Of a stretch of 64,000 nt of DNA, positions 46,273-57,352 are shown one piece after another. The stretch covers positions 52,038,771 to 52,102,770 of the forward strand of contig NC_066579.1 of assembly GCF_024323335.1 (NCBI RefSeq), given 5' to 3'. How positions within the stretch are numbered: position 1 is the stretch's first letter; every line of letters begins with the position of its first letter. Position numbers and translations under genes: made by a program. The DNA comes from Lathyrus oleraceus. Lineage: Eukaryota; Streptophyta; Magnoliopsida; Fabales; Fabaceae. A model generated the notes under the pieces. It searched no databases. It was not told where the DNA came from and saw only the letters and a program-made list of their open reading frames with translations.

Positions 46273-46650
46273 GCTCGCTCGCTAGGCGAGTGTTGTGGCG
46301 AAGTGCTCGCTAGGCGAGCACCCAGCGAGCATCCAGCGAACATCTCCAGTATTTTACAGTAGCAAACATCAACAAACTCGCTAGGCGAGCAGCCAGCGAA
46401 GGTGGTAGCGAACACGTCCAGACTTGGTCAAAAGAGCAGCCAGCACTCACTCGCTAGGCGAGCCATTAGCGAGCTCCCAGCGAGCAATTCCAGAAGCAAA
46501 ACCTCCTAATCTCGCTGGAGCGAAGGTTGAAGTGTGGGCTTCGCCTAGCGAACATGTGAAGTCTGAAGTTAGATATTTCTGGGCGCAGGTGCCTCTGGTG
46601 CCTATTTTAGGGGCTCGCTAGGCGAGCCATTCTGCTCGCCTAGCGAGCAT
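46273..46650. repeat. U3 palindrome cluster, LTR C1
   Basis: About a dozen copies of (g)ctcgctaggcgag, cgcctagcgagc or half units ccagcgagc/tagcgaac. Each full copy is an imperfect palindrome around ctag. Confidence 0.85.
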
Positions 46651-46670
46651 GACAGCTCAGACCATAGTAC

Positions 46671-46678
46671 TATAAGTA
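46671..46678 (+). promoter_or_regulatory. TATA box of LTR C1
   Basis: tataagta, equivalent to 54812-54819 in the second LTR; just downstream of the palindrome cluster. Confidence 0.7.
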
Positions 46679-47527
46679 GCAAGGGCTACTTTTTGGACAA
46701 AAACTTAGATTTTCTGAGATATTTTCCTGCATTGCTTTTTGGATCATTTTGTGACCTAGAAACCCATTTTATCATTTCTCTTCATATCTTAACAATCTTT
46801 CACAAAAAGAAGGTGGATTCTCATCCAATCTCGATTATTCGACTCGGATGTTGATCAACCTTCTTCTGAAAATTGTTGACCAAGCTACCATGAAAATGAG
46901 TAGCTAAGTTCTTCATTTTGTCAAGGTTAGATGTAGATAATCATTAGATTTGTATGTAAATGGGATGATCTTCATTTGTAAACTCTTTAATGATGAATAT
47001 ATGGTGAAAACTTTGTTTTATCGATAACTCTTTGTGTTGGTTTATGATCGAGAGATGTTTACCAACTCTTTACCTAGGTTTTCATCTAATCTTGTTTGTT
47101 AGCTAGAGATAGTAATGAATGATTTTGTTCACCATAAAGTTGAACCAAAAAGTTGTCATTTTGATAGATTGTGTTAGAGATAAACAATGGATCAAAATAG
47201 GAAAACCCATAATGTGTGTTAGAGATAAACACATTGGGAGGACTTTGTGAAATAGTTTATCATCTAAAGGAGTTTATAAGTCTTGTTGATCGAACATATG
47301 CATGCAAAGTGATTGTCGAACCCTAACTTTGGCAATATTTCTCAAATATTAAAACCAAATCTTTTACCGCATTTTCTTACACTTTTATGCAAGATACCGT
47401 GACTAAAACCAAAAACCATTGTTACCTTAAGCTAAGAATTAAAACAACTGTCGAAAGGCGGCGATATCTCACAATCCCTGTGGAGACGATAACAAAAACC
47501 CGACACTTAAAATTACAATCAACAAAA

Positions 47528-47545
47528 TGGCGTCGTTGCCGGGGA
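47528..47545 (+). promoter_or_regulatory. Element C primer-binding site 1
   Basis: tggcgtcgttgccgggga: one C-to-T difference from the tRNA-Asp site, which is perfect in the second copy (55669-55686). Confidence 0.92.
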
Positions 47546-47602
47546 TTGTGAATTGATATTGCGAGCATCGCAATAGTTGCTTAATTTTTAACTTTTGAAT
47601 TT

Positions 47603-49114
47603 TTGACTTGTGGTTGTAATTTGTTTGGTTTAGTGTGCAACTTTCGTTTTATGCGAGGGCAGGTTCCTGAGGACGAACTTCTTTTTGATCCTGAGATCGA
47701 AAGAACCGCCAGGAGACTGAATAGCAGAACGAGACGAAGGAGGCAACAAGTTAGACAACGACAAGAACAAGGAGAAAGTTCTTCTACAACACATCCACCA
47801 CCTTTCACACCTATCATGGATCAACCACCACAACCACCGCCCATTTCCATACCATGTGTCAACAGTCCAAGGAATACTGCTCAGTTTGCCAACCACACGG
47901 GAAGGCAAGCCGAGATGAAAACGGGAACTCTTAACCTACTATATGGAAGTCCATTCACCGGAATGGACCATGAAGACCCCTTTGCTTTTCTCACCAAATT
48001 TTATGAGATAGCATTGGCGGACGGAGTTGATCAAGCTCAAGAGCTACCGTTGTTCAAAAGATTATTTCCCCACGCTTTGCTCGGCAAAGCAAAAGATTGG
48101 TACTTGGATCAAACACCTGCAGTCATGACGGATTGGAACGTGTTGAAAGAGAAGTTCATTGAAAGTTTTTTCTCCCACAACCGTTTCATGGAATCCAAAA
48201 CGGAAATCTCCTTGTTTTCACAAGGGACCAACGAATCATTGAATGAGGCGTGGGAAAGATTCAAATCCATGCTTCGGAAGTGCAAAGGGCATGGATTTGA
48301 CGAATTGACTCAAATCCATATTTTCAAGAATGGCCTCCAACCGAATTGCAAGACTTTATTGGATGCTACCTCGGGTGGTTCTTTGTTGTCTAAAAGTGCC
48401 GATGAAGCTACTGATATCATTAATCGAATGGCTCTAAATGACCTCCAAAGTCAAAGTAGAGGCAACTCTTTGAAGAAACCGGGAGTGCTTGAACTTGGGA
48501 CGAAAGATGTTATTCTTGCCCAAAACAAACTCATTTCACAACAAGTCGAACTCTTAACTCAACAAATAAAAGAGTTGAAAGAGCCTTCTAGAGCTAAACA
48601 AATAGCTTGTTATGAGCTTTGCAAGGGTGAGCATGACACCGGATTTTGTCCACCTCCCGGGTTCGAAGAAGTGAATTACATGGCGAACCAACGAGACTAC
48701 CAACCGAGGCAACAACAACAACAACCGTATCAACAACATCCTCAAAACCAACAACATACTCAAAATCCACAACAACACTTTCAAGGGAATCAAGGGTTCC
48801 AACCAAGGAGTAACTATTACCATAACCAAGGTTATGGGGGTGGTGCTTCTAACCGTCAAAACCCTCCCCAAAATCCTTACCAACCTCAACCGCCGGTCGT
48901 TGCTTCAAAGTTAGAAGAGACATTGACTCAATTTATGCAAATGTCAATGGCTAATCAAAAGAGTAACGATGCGGCAATCAAAAATCTCGAGACTCAAGTC
49001 GGTCAACTTGCTAAGCAACTAGCAGAACAACAACCCGAACCTTCTTTTTCGGCGAACACGTAAACAAATCCTAAGGAACATTGTAAGGCGATAACGACGA
49101 GAAGTGGAAGGGAG
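47603..49114 (+). pseudogene. gag: Element C gag, copy 1
   Basis: Athila Gag, open for 486 codons. The likely start is the ATG before RGQVPEDELLFDPEIERTAR (~47650); the frame is open from 47603. Capsid-like core: LYGSPFTGMDHEDPFAFLTK, WNVLKEKFIESFFSHNRF, LNEAWERFKSMLRKC and LLDATSGGSLLSK. The zinc knuckle has lost one Cys: CYELCKGEHDTGFC here, CCELC in copy 2. A Gln-rich tail follows. The frame closes with TAA at 49061-49063, where copy 2 has CAA, and the next frame (49115 onward) continues in phase. Confidence 0.9.
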
Positions 49115-50641
49115 TTGATTAGTGAGAGTAAGAAAAGAGATGAGAGTGAAAAAAGAGAGGTTGAGAAAAATGATGAGGAGAAAATAATAGAGGATAGAAT
49201 TGATGGTGAAGTTGGGGAGTGGAGTGATGAAGAAGTTGAAAAGGATGAAAAGAACGGTGAAGTCGAAAATAAAGAAAGTGTGGAAATTGAGAAAAACGAT
49301 AGTGATGAAGTGAAGGTGGAGCCAGTGAAAAAGCCTAGATGGAGGAGTTCTAGAGTTGCTAAAGGAAAGGAGGTAGTGAGCGTTACTCCAATCCAAAACC
49401 TTCCGTACCCACATGCTCCATCTAAGAGGGAGAATGAACGGCATTACGCCCAGTTCATGGATATTTTCAAACAATTGAAAGTGAACATTCCGTTTGCCGA
49501 AGCATTGGAGCAAATGCCTAAGTATGCAAAATTCATGAAAGACATACTTACTAAAAAGCGGAGGTACACGGAACCAGAGACAATCTTGCTTGATGCACGA
49601 TGTAGTGCCATCATTCAAAAAACTCTCCCAAGGAAGGATTCCGATCCGGGACGAGTCGCTTTACCGGTAACCATCGGAGACACCTACACGGGTAATGGCT
49701 TGATTGACTTGGGATCTAGCATCAATTTAATTCCCCTATCCATTGTCAAAAGATTGGGAAATGTTGATATCAAACCTGCTAAGATGACTTTACAACTAGC
49801 TGATAAGTCTACCACTGCACCATATGGAGTGGCTCAAGACATTTTAGTCAAAGTTGATAAATTCTTCTTCCCGGTTGATTTCATTGTTATTGATATGGAA
49901 GAGGACGATGATGCTCCGCTTATTCTCGGCCGACCATTCATGAAAACCGCACGCATGATGATTGACGTTGACAACGGTTTGATGAAAGTAAGGGTCCAAA
50001 ATGAAGAGGTAGCCTTCCATCTTTTTGAAGCCAAAAAGCATCTTAATGAGAAGCATGATTCTTTCCGAATCGATGCCACCAAGGAAAAGCTAGTGGAGGT
50101 CGCAAACCAGGTTCATGTTTCTAATCCTTCCGAAAGATCTCTTATCGGAGTCTACAAAGTTTCGACCAAAAATAAAGGAAAAGAGATGGAAGCATTGTTG
50201 CATGAATTAGAGGCTTGTGGAGAACTTGTCTATCATGAAGAAACAAGGGAAGGCTTGGATATGACAAAGAAAGTGGAGGAGCCAAAACTAGAGCCAAATT
50301 TGAAGTATGTGTTCCTGGGTGATAACTGTACCAAACCGGTAATCATTAACAACACTTTGTCCACAAAGGAGGAGAATCAATTGATGCGGGTGCTGAGAAA
50401 GAAGGATGTTGTCAAACTAGTAGAGGCCGGGATGAATTGTTCTATCATCGATGGTGAATGGGTGAGCATTGTGCAAATAGTTTTGAAAAAGGGTGGTATC
50501 AGATTTTATCGAAGGTTCATCAAGAACCTCTTGAAGACAACAAAGCCCTTGAGGAAGTTGCTCAACAAAATGGATCCCAGAAGCTCAAACAACAAAGTGG
50601 ATCGCGGAAGCTGCACAATTCCCTTGGATGCTCCTCAGTGA
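49115..50641 (+). pseudogene. Element C protease and collapsed pol
   Basis: Continues gag in phase: a Lys/Glu-rich linker, the conserved FKQLKVNIPFAEALEQMPKY block, protease with DLGSS (GLIDLGSSINLIPL, ~49700) and LILGRPFM (~49918). Polymerase then shrinks to three islands: EENQLMRVLRK, DVVKLVEAGMNCSIIDGEWV (RT start, normally MIYPISDS-like) and IRFYRRFIKNLLKTTKPLRK (RT end), each joined by deletions. No RT catalytic DD, RNase H or integrase. The frame stays open to a TGA at 50639-50641, so deletions preserved phase. Confidence 0.85.
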
Positions 50642-50703
50642 GCATCGAACCGTCGAGCTTATCCGACGTTAAACAAGCGCTTGTTGGGAGGCACCCCAAC
50701 ATT

Positions 50704-51425
50704 GTAAGTATTTACAGTTTTTTTGTTGGTTGGTATTGGTGTTCAACTTGAAGAAACTTGCTGAATTGTGCATTGCATTCTGTTTTGAAAAGCAAAATAT
50801 TGTCATGCTCGCTATCTGCTCGCTAGGCGAAGGCAGTAGCGACGATTCGCTAGCTGCTCGCTAGGCGACGCAGTAGCGAGCGCTGCGTGACAGAACCAAT
50901 TTAAGTTTCAGCAGGCCACTATTTTGGGCCCAAATACCATTTTTCTTTTTAGTGGTGTAGTCTGAATTAGCACTCACAAACACTCTCTCACTTTTCATCT
51001 CACTCAAACCCTAAACGGTTACATTGCATTGCAAACCTCATTGTGCACTTCAAATTCAATCAATCTCTTTCACTAAGGTTTGCCCTAATTCCATTTCTTT
51101 ATGTTTTAACTTTGTAAATTTCTTATGTATATGTCATTTAGGGTGAATTTGGGGGAATGGGTACATTAGGTTTTGCATGTGGGTGTAGATTTGCATGTAC
51201 CTTAGAACAATGCCTTTCATGATAAATCATTTTGTTCTAAAATAGATACCATGAGACCTTGGGTTTTTCTGAAATTTCAGTGTTAACAAGGCAGAACCCA
51301 AAACCCGCAAGATTCGCTAGCACCTCGCTAGGCGAATCAGTGGCGAACATGACAGTAATTGGATATTCTGTTTTGCTTTCTAATCTGTTTTGTGTTTGTG
51401 TTGTTTCCTCTCTATGTCTTTGCAG
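50704..51425 (+). other. Candidate intron before ORF3
   Basis: A strong donor (attgtaagtat, GT at 50704) lies just after the pol remnant, and a strong acceptor (ctatgtctttgcag, AG at 51424-51425) directly touches the ATG of ORF3. The interval carries cgctaggcga palindromes at 50807-50887 and 51311-51349. Such splicing would give a subgenomic mRNA for ORF3, as retroviruses do for env. Inference from signals only. Confidence 0.5.
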
Positions 51426-52706
51426 ATGGCATCCAGATCAAGCGCGCCTAAAAAGAGAAAGGTCGGGAGCACTTCCCGTACCGTGCCCATACAATTCGAC
51501 ACCGAAAAATTCGTCGGGCCTAAGCAAGCAGCTAGATATGTGGCTTTGGAAAAGAGAAAGATTTTGCCGGAGAAAAGGTTCATAATCAACCCAGAAGGCA
51601 CCTACCGTACATTTGCCGGGTTGATTCATAGTAAGAAGTGGGACCAGTTGATATCTCCGCTTGAACACTATGACATCGAAACAGCGCGTGAGTTCTACGC
51701 GAACGCACTGCCTAACGACGACGAGCCCTTCACATGGACAACACGAGTGTCTGGCTGTCAGGTTGCATTCGATCGGGATACAATCAACTATGTTCTAGGT
51801 GAACCGCTTCACCTAGGGGCAAACGAGAGAGACACACACCATCAGGATTTGAGGCTTCACCGAGACACCGACTCCATTTCTGTTGCCCTACTATTTGAAG
51901 GGAAATCAGTTGAGTTGAACCCATCTGGGGTTCCGATGAGATACCATAGGGAGGACATGATTCCCATGGCTCAACTGATACTCATGTTGGTTCTCACAAA
52001 TAAAAAACCCGAGTCTCACACCTCTACCGTGCCGATCCCAGTGGCACATCTGGTTCACTGCATCTTCACGAATATTCAAATTGATGTGGCGAGGGTAATT
52101 GCTTTGGAGATGAAGTCCGTGGTCGAGAGCGGGCTAAAGTCGGGGGCACGAGTTAACTGCCCCCTTGCTTTCCCGTGTCTAATAATGGCTTTGTGCCAAC
52201 ATGCGAAGGTGAAGCTACCCTCCCGGAGTCAAGTAAGGATCCCGCCGGCCATCAATGATAGATATGTGGCCAAGTTTTGCAAGCCTAAGAACTTAAGAAA
52301 TGGTGCAGCTGCTGGTAATATCGGGACTTCTGATGGTCATGGTGCTTTTGCTCATGGATCCGATCCTTTCCAGCAGGCTGTCTGCAACTACAATTGGGAT
52401 TGGATGGCGGCAACTCAGCGCACCATGGTTGACATGCACGATTCTATGCAGCTGTTGCAGTTGCAGGCATGTGACCCCTCCGGTGATCACTCGATGATGA
52501 CGCGTGAGCAGTTTCTGCAGAACGCTAGCTGGCCTGTGGACAGGCCTATGTTTGGAGAGGGCGCGGGTGCCGGTGCATCTGGTACTGGTGTTTCAGGTGG
52601 TGCTGAGGATGATGGTGATGATGACGATGATGATGATGATGATGATGATGATGCTACCGGTTCTGAAGCCGGTAGTGATGAGGGTTTTGAGTCCTTTGAG
52701 GGCTAA
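51426..52706 (+). CDS. ORF3: plant transposon-protein-domain protein in the env position
   Basis: Intact 426-codon frame, the longest undamaged gene in the window. The ATG at 51426 is preferred over the in-frame upstream Met at 51390 because it abuts a splice acceptor. Residues 1-16 contain PKKRKV, a classic monopartite nuclear localisation signal. Residues ~25-250 (ARYVALEKRKILPEKRF, FAGLIHSKKWDQLISPL, AREFYANALPNDDEPFTW, GCQVAFDRDTINYVLGEP) fit the 'putative plant transposon protein' domain found downstream of pol in Athila-type elements. The C-terminus is Gly-rich, then a run of ~12 Asp coded by gatgat repeats. No signal peptide or membrane span, so not a typical envelope. Function unknown. 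Confidence 0.75.
   Translation: MASRSSAPKKRKVGSTSRTVPIQFDTEKFVGPKQAARYVALEKRKILPEKRFIINPEGTYRTFAGLIHSKKWDQLISPLEHYDIETAREFYANALPNDDEPFTWTTRVSGCQVAFDRDTINYVLGEPLHLGANERDTHHQDLRLHRDTDSISVALLFEGKSVELNPSGVPMRYHREDMIPMAQLILMLVLTNKKPESHTSTVPIPVAHLVHCIFTNIQIDVARVIALEMKSVVESGLKSGARVNCPLAFPCLIMALCQHAKVKLPSRSQVRIPPAINDRYVAKFCKPKNLRNGAAAGNIGTSDGHGAFAHGSDPFQQAVCNYNWDWMAATQRTMVDMHDSMQLLQLQACDPSGDHSMMTREQFLQNASWPVDRPMFGEGAGAGASGTGVSGGAEDDGDDDDDDDDDDDDATGSEAGSDEGFESFEG
52605..52655 (+). repeat. GAT microsatellite coding for poly-Asp
   Basis: Near-perfect gatgat run inside the ORF3 C-terminus; likely variable in length between copies. Confidence 0.8.
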
Positions 52707-54180
52707 GTTTGTTTTATTTTATTGTATTTTTTAGATTTGTTGTATTTTGATTTTGGTTATATACTTTTGGGGTGTTTTGTCCCCCATGCACATTTTAAAT
52801 TTTTTAAGTAATAGTTATTGTTTATGTTTTTAATTTGTGTGTTTGGTTCAAATTTCTTTTGTTTAATAAAATTTTGGTTGTGAGTGTCAAACGTTCTAGA
52901 TTGGTTGCTCCTCAAAGAAATATCAAATGAAGGTGCATCCGAACTTGGATGGCAATGATAAAAATAACAGGCGAATAATGCTAAGGTACATGGTTACCTT
53001 CGGTTAGAATTTTAGAATGCATTAAGAACTTTACTCTTTTTTGTAATTGAATATTGTTCTTTTTGCAACATAATTGAAAGAATGGTTCACTTAGGACTTA
53101 GAACCACAAATTGTGAGGAAACCTCCATTGTACACTTAAATGCTGGATTCTAATAAACTTTGTTGATTCATTTGATTCATGCTTGGTCTTTTATTATTGT
53201 GAATATGTGGAAGCAATTAGAAATGATCAAGGCGCTTGTTTTCTATCGAGCACAACCAGTTCCAAATACAACTTACCCGTGAGCAGAGAGAGTATTCGTT
53301 AACCCCTTCGAGCTTAAACAGTTGAATCTCGGCTTGAAATAAAGCGAGATGTCAAAAATCTTTTTTCTTGAAACCCGGAAAATTTTGATAATTGTTCTTT
53401 TGCCGTAAAAGTCAAGAGCATTCACTTAGGGTGAGTAAAAGAAATAAGTTGGGGAGAACGAAAATGAGAATCGGTAAGTGCCACAACTCTTGAAAAACGG
53501 AGCAAGCATTGAAAAAAAAATATATAAAATATAGAAAAGAGAAACATCTGTTTTGTAAATATGATGTGAAAGAAAAGAAAAAATAGAGAAAATGAAAATG
53601 AATGCTTGCTTGGAAGAAAAATAGTGAAAAACAAAAATTGAGTTGTGAAATAAGAGTTGTGAAGGTTTCAAATGAGAAACAAATGGAACGAAGTTGAGAT
53701 GTGTGAATAATGTACAGTGAATGTCTCTTTTGCATCGGCAATTTTGTTTTCAATGGCCTTAGAAATGACCCTTGTTTGTTAACCTAACCAAGCTACAACC
53801 GAAAAGTCCTTAGTGATCTTCGTGCTTCCACATTATCATTTATAATTGTTAGACATTGTATGAATTGAATTGATTTCTTCATTGTTTGTTGGAGAGTGAG
53901 ATTATTCCCGCGGTTGCAAACGCGTAATTTCTTCAATCCTTATTCGAAGAGGAGAGATAGGGTGATTCATTCAAGATAATATTGTTGTGGATAGATACAT
54001 ATTTCGCATTGCTATTAAGTTTTAGTTCTTGTGCATTATGTTATTCTAACCATTGGGAACTTATGCCTGGTTGATTTTCTTGTGTTTGAGCCATTTTATC
54101 CGACTTCGGAGAAACCTTTTAAAGCAAATCCTCTTGTCCTTCAAGAGGCATACTTAGCTTGAGGACAAGCAAGAATCTAG
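52707..54180 (+). other. Element C 3' noncoding region
   Basis: About 1.5 kb with no coding pattern on the plus strand; AT-rich, with an A-rich stretch at ~53510-53600. Ends in ggacaagcaagaatctagt before the polypurine tract. Confidence 0.7.
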
Positions 54181-54191
54181 TTGGGGAGAGT
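54181..54191 (+). promoter_or_regulatory. Element C polypurine tract
   Basis: ttggggagagt abuts LTR 2. Confidence 0.75.
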
Positions 54192-55665
54192 TGTTAGATG
54201 CCCAAAAATGCTTATTTGAGCTATCAAATGTGGGCATTTTTCACTCCTTTTTGTTGCTAAAGCGTTCGAAACCGCCTTTATTTTAGATGAATCACAATAC
54301 AATGTTAAACGATCTTGGTACCTTTGATTTGTGCGTTATTGTGCAGGAATTAGGCATGAAATAATAGAAAATGAAGGCATAAGAAAATGGCAAGGGACCA
54401 AGAAAAAGAATGCATTTATCAGCTCGCTCGCTAGGCGAGCACCCAGCGAGCATCCAGCGAACATCTCCAGTATTTTACAGTAGCAAACATCAACAAACTC
54501 GCTAGGCGAGCAGCCAGCGAAGGTGGTAGCGAACACGTCCAGACTTGGTCAAAAGAGCAGCCAGCACTCACTCGCTAGGCGAGCCATTAGCGAGCTCCCA
54601 GCGAGCAATTCCAGTAGCAAAACCTCCTAAACTCGCTGGAGAGAAGGTTGAAGCGTGGGCTTCGCCTAGCGAAGGTTTTGTTCGCCTAGCGAACATGTGA
54701 AGTCTGAAGTTAGATATTTTTGGGCGCAGGTGCCTCTGGTGCCTATTTTAAGGGCTCGCTAGGCGAGCCATTCTGCTCGCCTAGCGAGCATGACAGCTCA
54801 GACCATAGTACTATAAGTAGCAAGGGCTACTTTTTGGACAAAAACATAGATTTTCTGAGATATTTTCCTGCATTGCTTTTTGGATCATTTTGTGACCTAG
54901 AAACCCATTTTATCATTTCTCTTCATCTCTTAACAATCTTTCACAAAAAGAAGGTGGATTCCCATCCAATCTCGATTATTCGACTCGGATGTTGATCAAC
55001 CTTCTTCCGAAACTTGTTGACCAAGCTACCATGAAAATGAGTAGCTAAGTTCTTCATTTTGTCAAGGTTAGATGTAGATAATCATTAGCTTTGTATGTAA
55101 ATGGGATGATCTTCATTTGTAAACTCTTTAATGATGAATATATGGTGAAAACCTTGTTTTATCGATAACTCTTTGTGTTGGTTTATGATCGAGAGATGTT
55201 TACCAACTCTTTACCTAGGTTTTCATCCAATCTTGTTTGTTAGCTAGAGATAGTAATGAATGATTTTGTTCACCATAAAGTTGAACCAAAAAGTTGTCAT
55301 TTTGATAGATTGTGTTAGAGATAAACAATGGATCAAAATAGGAAAACCCATAATGTGTGTTAGAGATAAACACATTGGGAGGACTTTGTGAAATAGTTTA
55401 TCATCTAAAGGAGTTTATAAGTCTTGTTGATAGAACATATGCATGCAAAGTGATTGTCGAACCCTAACTTTGGCAATATTTCTGAAATATTAAAACCAAA
55501 TCTTTTACCGCATTTTCTTACACTTTTATGCAAGATACCGTGACTAAAACCAAAAACCATTGTTACCTTAAGCTAAGAATTAAAACAACTGTCGAAAGGC
55601 GGCGATATCTCACAATCCCTATGGAGACGATAACAAAAACCCGACACTTAAAATTACAATCAACA
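54192..55665 (+). repeat. Element C LTR 2
   Basis: 1474 bp. Relative to LTR 1 it lacks 28 bp and gains 20 bp, both inside the U3 palindrome cluster (54421-54791); these two changes account exactly for the 8-bp length difference. TATA at 54812-54819. Confidence 0.92.
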
Positions 55666-55668
55666 AAA

Positions 55669-55686
55669 TGGCGCCGTTGCCGGGGA
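55669..55686 (+). promoter_or_regulatory. Element C primer-binding site 2
   Basis: tggcgccgttgccgggga, a perfect match to the tRNA-Asp-type Athila site. Confidence 0.93.
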
Positions 55687-55743
55687 TTGTGAATTGATAT
55701 TGCGAGCATCACAATAGTTGCTTAATTTTTAACTTTTGAATTT

Positions 55744-57352
55744 TTGACTTGTGGTTGTAATTTGTTTGGTTTAGTGTGCAACTTTCGTTTTATGCGAGGG
55801 CAGGTTCCTGAGGACGAACTTCTTTTTGATCCTGAGATCGAAAGAACCGCCAGGAGACTGAATAGCAGAACGAGACGAAGGAGGCAACAAGTTAGACAAC
55901 GACAAGAACAAGGAGAAAGTTCTTCTACAACACATCCACCACCTTTCACACCTATCATGGATCAACCACCACAACCACCGCCCATTTCCATACCATGTGT
56001 CAACAGTCCAAGGAATACTGCTCAGTTTGCCAACCACACGGGAAGGCAAGCCGAGATGAAAACGAGAACTCTTAACCTACTATATGGAAGTCCATTCACC
56101 GGAATGGACCATGAAGACCCCTTTGCTTTTCTCACCAAATTTTATGAGATAGCATTGGCGGACGGAGTTGATCAAGCTCAAGAGCTACCGTTGTTCAAAA
56201 GATTATTTCCCCACGCTTTGCTCGACAAAGCAAAAGATTGGTACTTGGATCAAACACCTGCAGTCATGACGGATTGGAACGTGTTGGAAGAGAAGTTTAT
56301 TGAAAGTTTTTTCTCCCACAACCGTTTCATGGAATCCAAAACGGAAATCTCCTTATTTTCACAAGGGACCAACGAATCATTGAATGAGGCGTGGGAAAGA
56401 TTCAAATCCATGCTTCGGAAGTGCAAAGGGCATGGATTTGACGAATTGACTCAAATCCATATTTTCAAGAATGGCCTCCAACCGAATTGCAAGACTTTAT
56501 TGGATGCTACCTCGGGTGGTTCTTTGTTGTCTAAAAGTGCCGATGAAGCTACTGATATCATTAATCGAATGGCTCTAAATGACCTCCAAAGTCAAAGTAG
56601 AGGCAACTCTTTGAAGAAACCGGGAGTGCTTGAACTTGGGACGAACGATGCTATTCTTGCCCAAAACAAACTCATTTCACAACAAGTCGAACTCTTAACT
56701 CAACAAATAAAAGAGTTGAAAGAGCCTTCTAGAGCTAAACAAATAGCTTGTTGTGAGCTTTGCAAGGGTGAGCATGACACCGGATTTTGTCCACCTCCCG
56801 GGTTCGAAGAAGTGAATTACATGGCGAACCAATGAGACTACCAACCGAGGCAACAACAACAACAACCGTATCAATAACATCCTCAAAACCAACAACATAC
56901 TCAAAATCCCCAACAACACTTTCAAGGGAATCAAGGGTTCCAACCAAGGAGTAACTATTACCATAACCAAGGTTTTGGGGGTGGTGCTTCTAACCGTCAA
57001 AACCCTCCCCAAAATCCTTACCAACCTCAACCGCCGATCGTTGCTTCAAAGTTAGAAGAGACATTGACTCAATTTATGAAAATGTCAATGGCTATTCAAA
57101 AGAGTAACGATGCGGCAATCAGAAATCTCGAGACTCAAGTCGGTCAACTTGCTAAGCAACTAGCAGAACAACAACCCGGACCTTCTTTTTCGGCGAACAC
57201 GCAAACAAATCCTAAGGAACATTGTAAGGCGATAACGACGAGAAGTGGAAGGGAGTTGATTAGTGAGAGTAAGAAAAGAGATGAGAGTGAAAAAAGAGAG
57301 GTTGAGAAAAATGATGAGGAGAAAATAATAGAGGATAGAATTGATGGTGAAA
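55744..57352 (+). pseudogene. gag: Element C gag, copy 2, truncated
   Basis: Nearly identical to copy 1 but retains the knuckle Cys (CCELCKGEHDTGFC) and the CAA codon (57202-57204) that is TAA in copy 1. It has its own stops: TGA at 56833-56835 where copy 1 has CGA, and TAA at 56875-56877 where copy 1 has CAA. Homology to copy 1 ends in the Lys/Glu-rich linker at about 57352, where Tat-type LTR sequence begins. Confidence 0.9.

Larger units (their letters stand above)
46043..47524 (+). repeat. Element C LTR 1
   Basis: 1482 bp, tgttagatg...aatcaaca. U3 contains a dense cluster of cgctaggcgag palindromes (46273-46650) ending about 20 bases before the TATA box at 46671-46678 (tataagta). Confidence 0.92.

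Noticed and set aside
47528..47545. tRNA gene fragment at the primer sites
   Set aside because: Only the 18-base complement of a tRNA 3' end is present, positioned next to an LTR; no cloverleaf.
47581..47908. Minus-strand frames opposite gag in element C
   Set aside because: Shadows of the gag frame, identical in both copies because the DNA is identical; no domain.
53412..53753. Hydrophobic minus-strand frames near 53.5 kb
   Set aside because: They arise from an A-rich plus-strand stretch in the element C 3' region; low-complexity Phe/Leu-rich translation.
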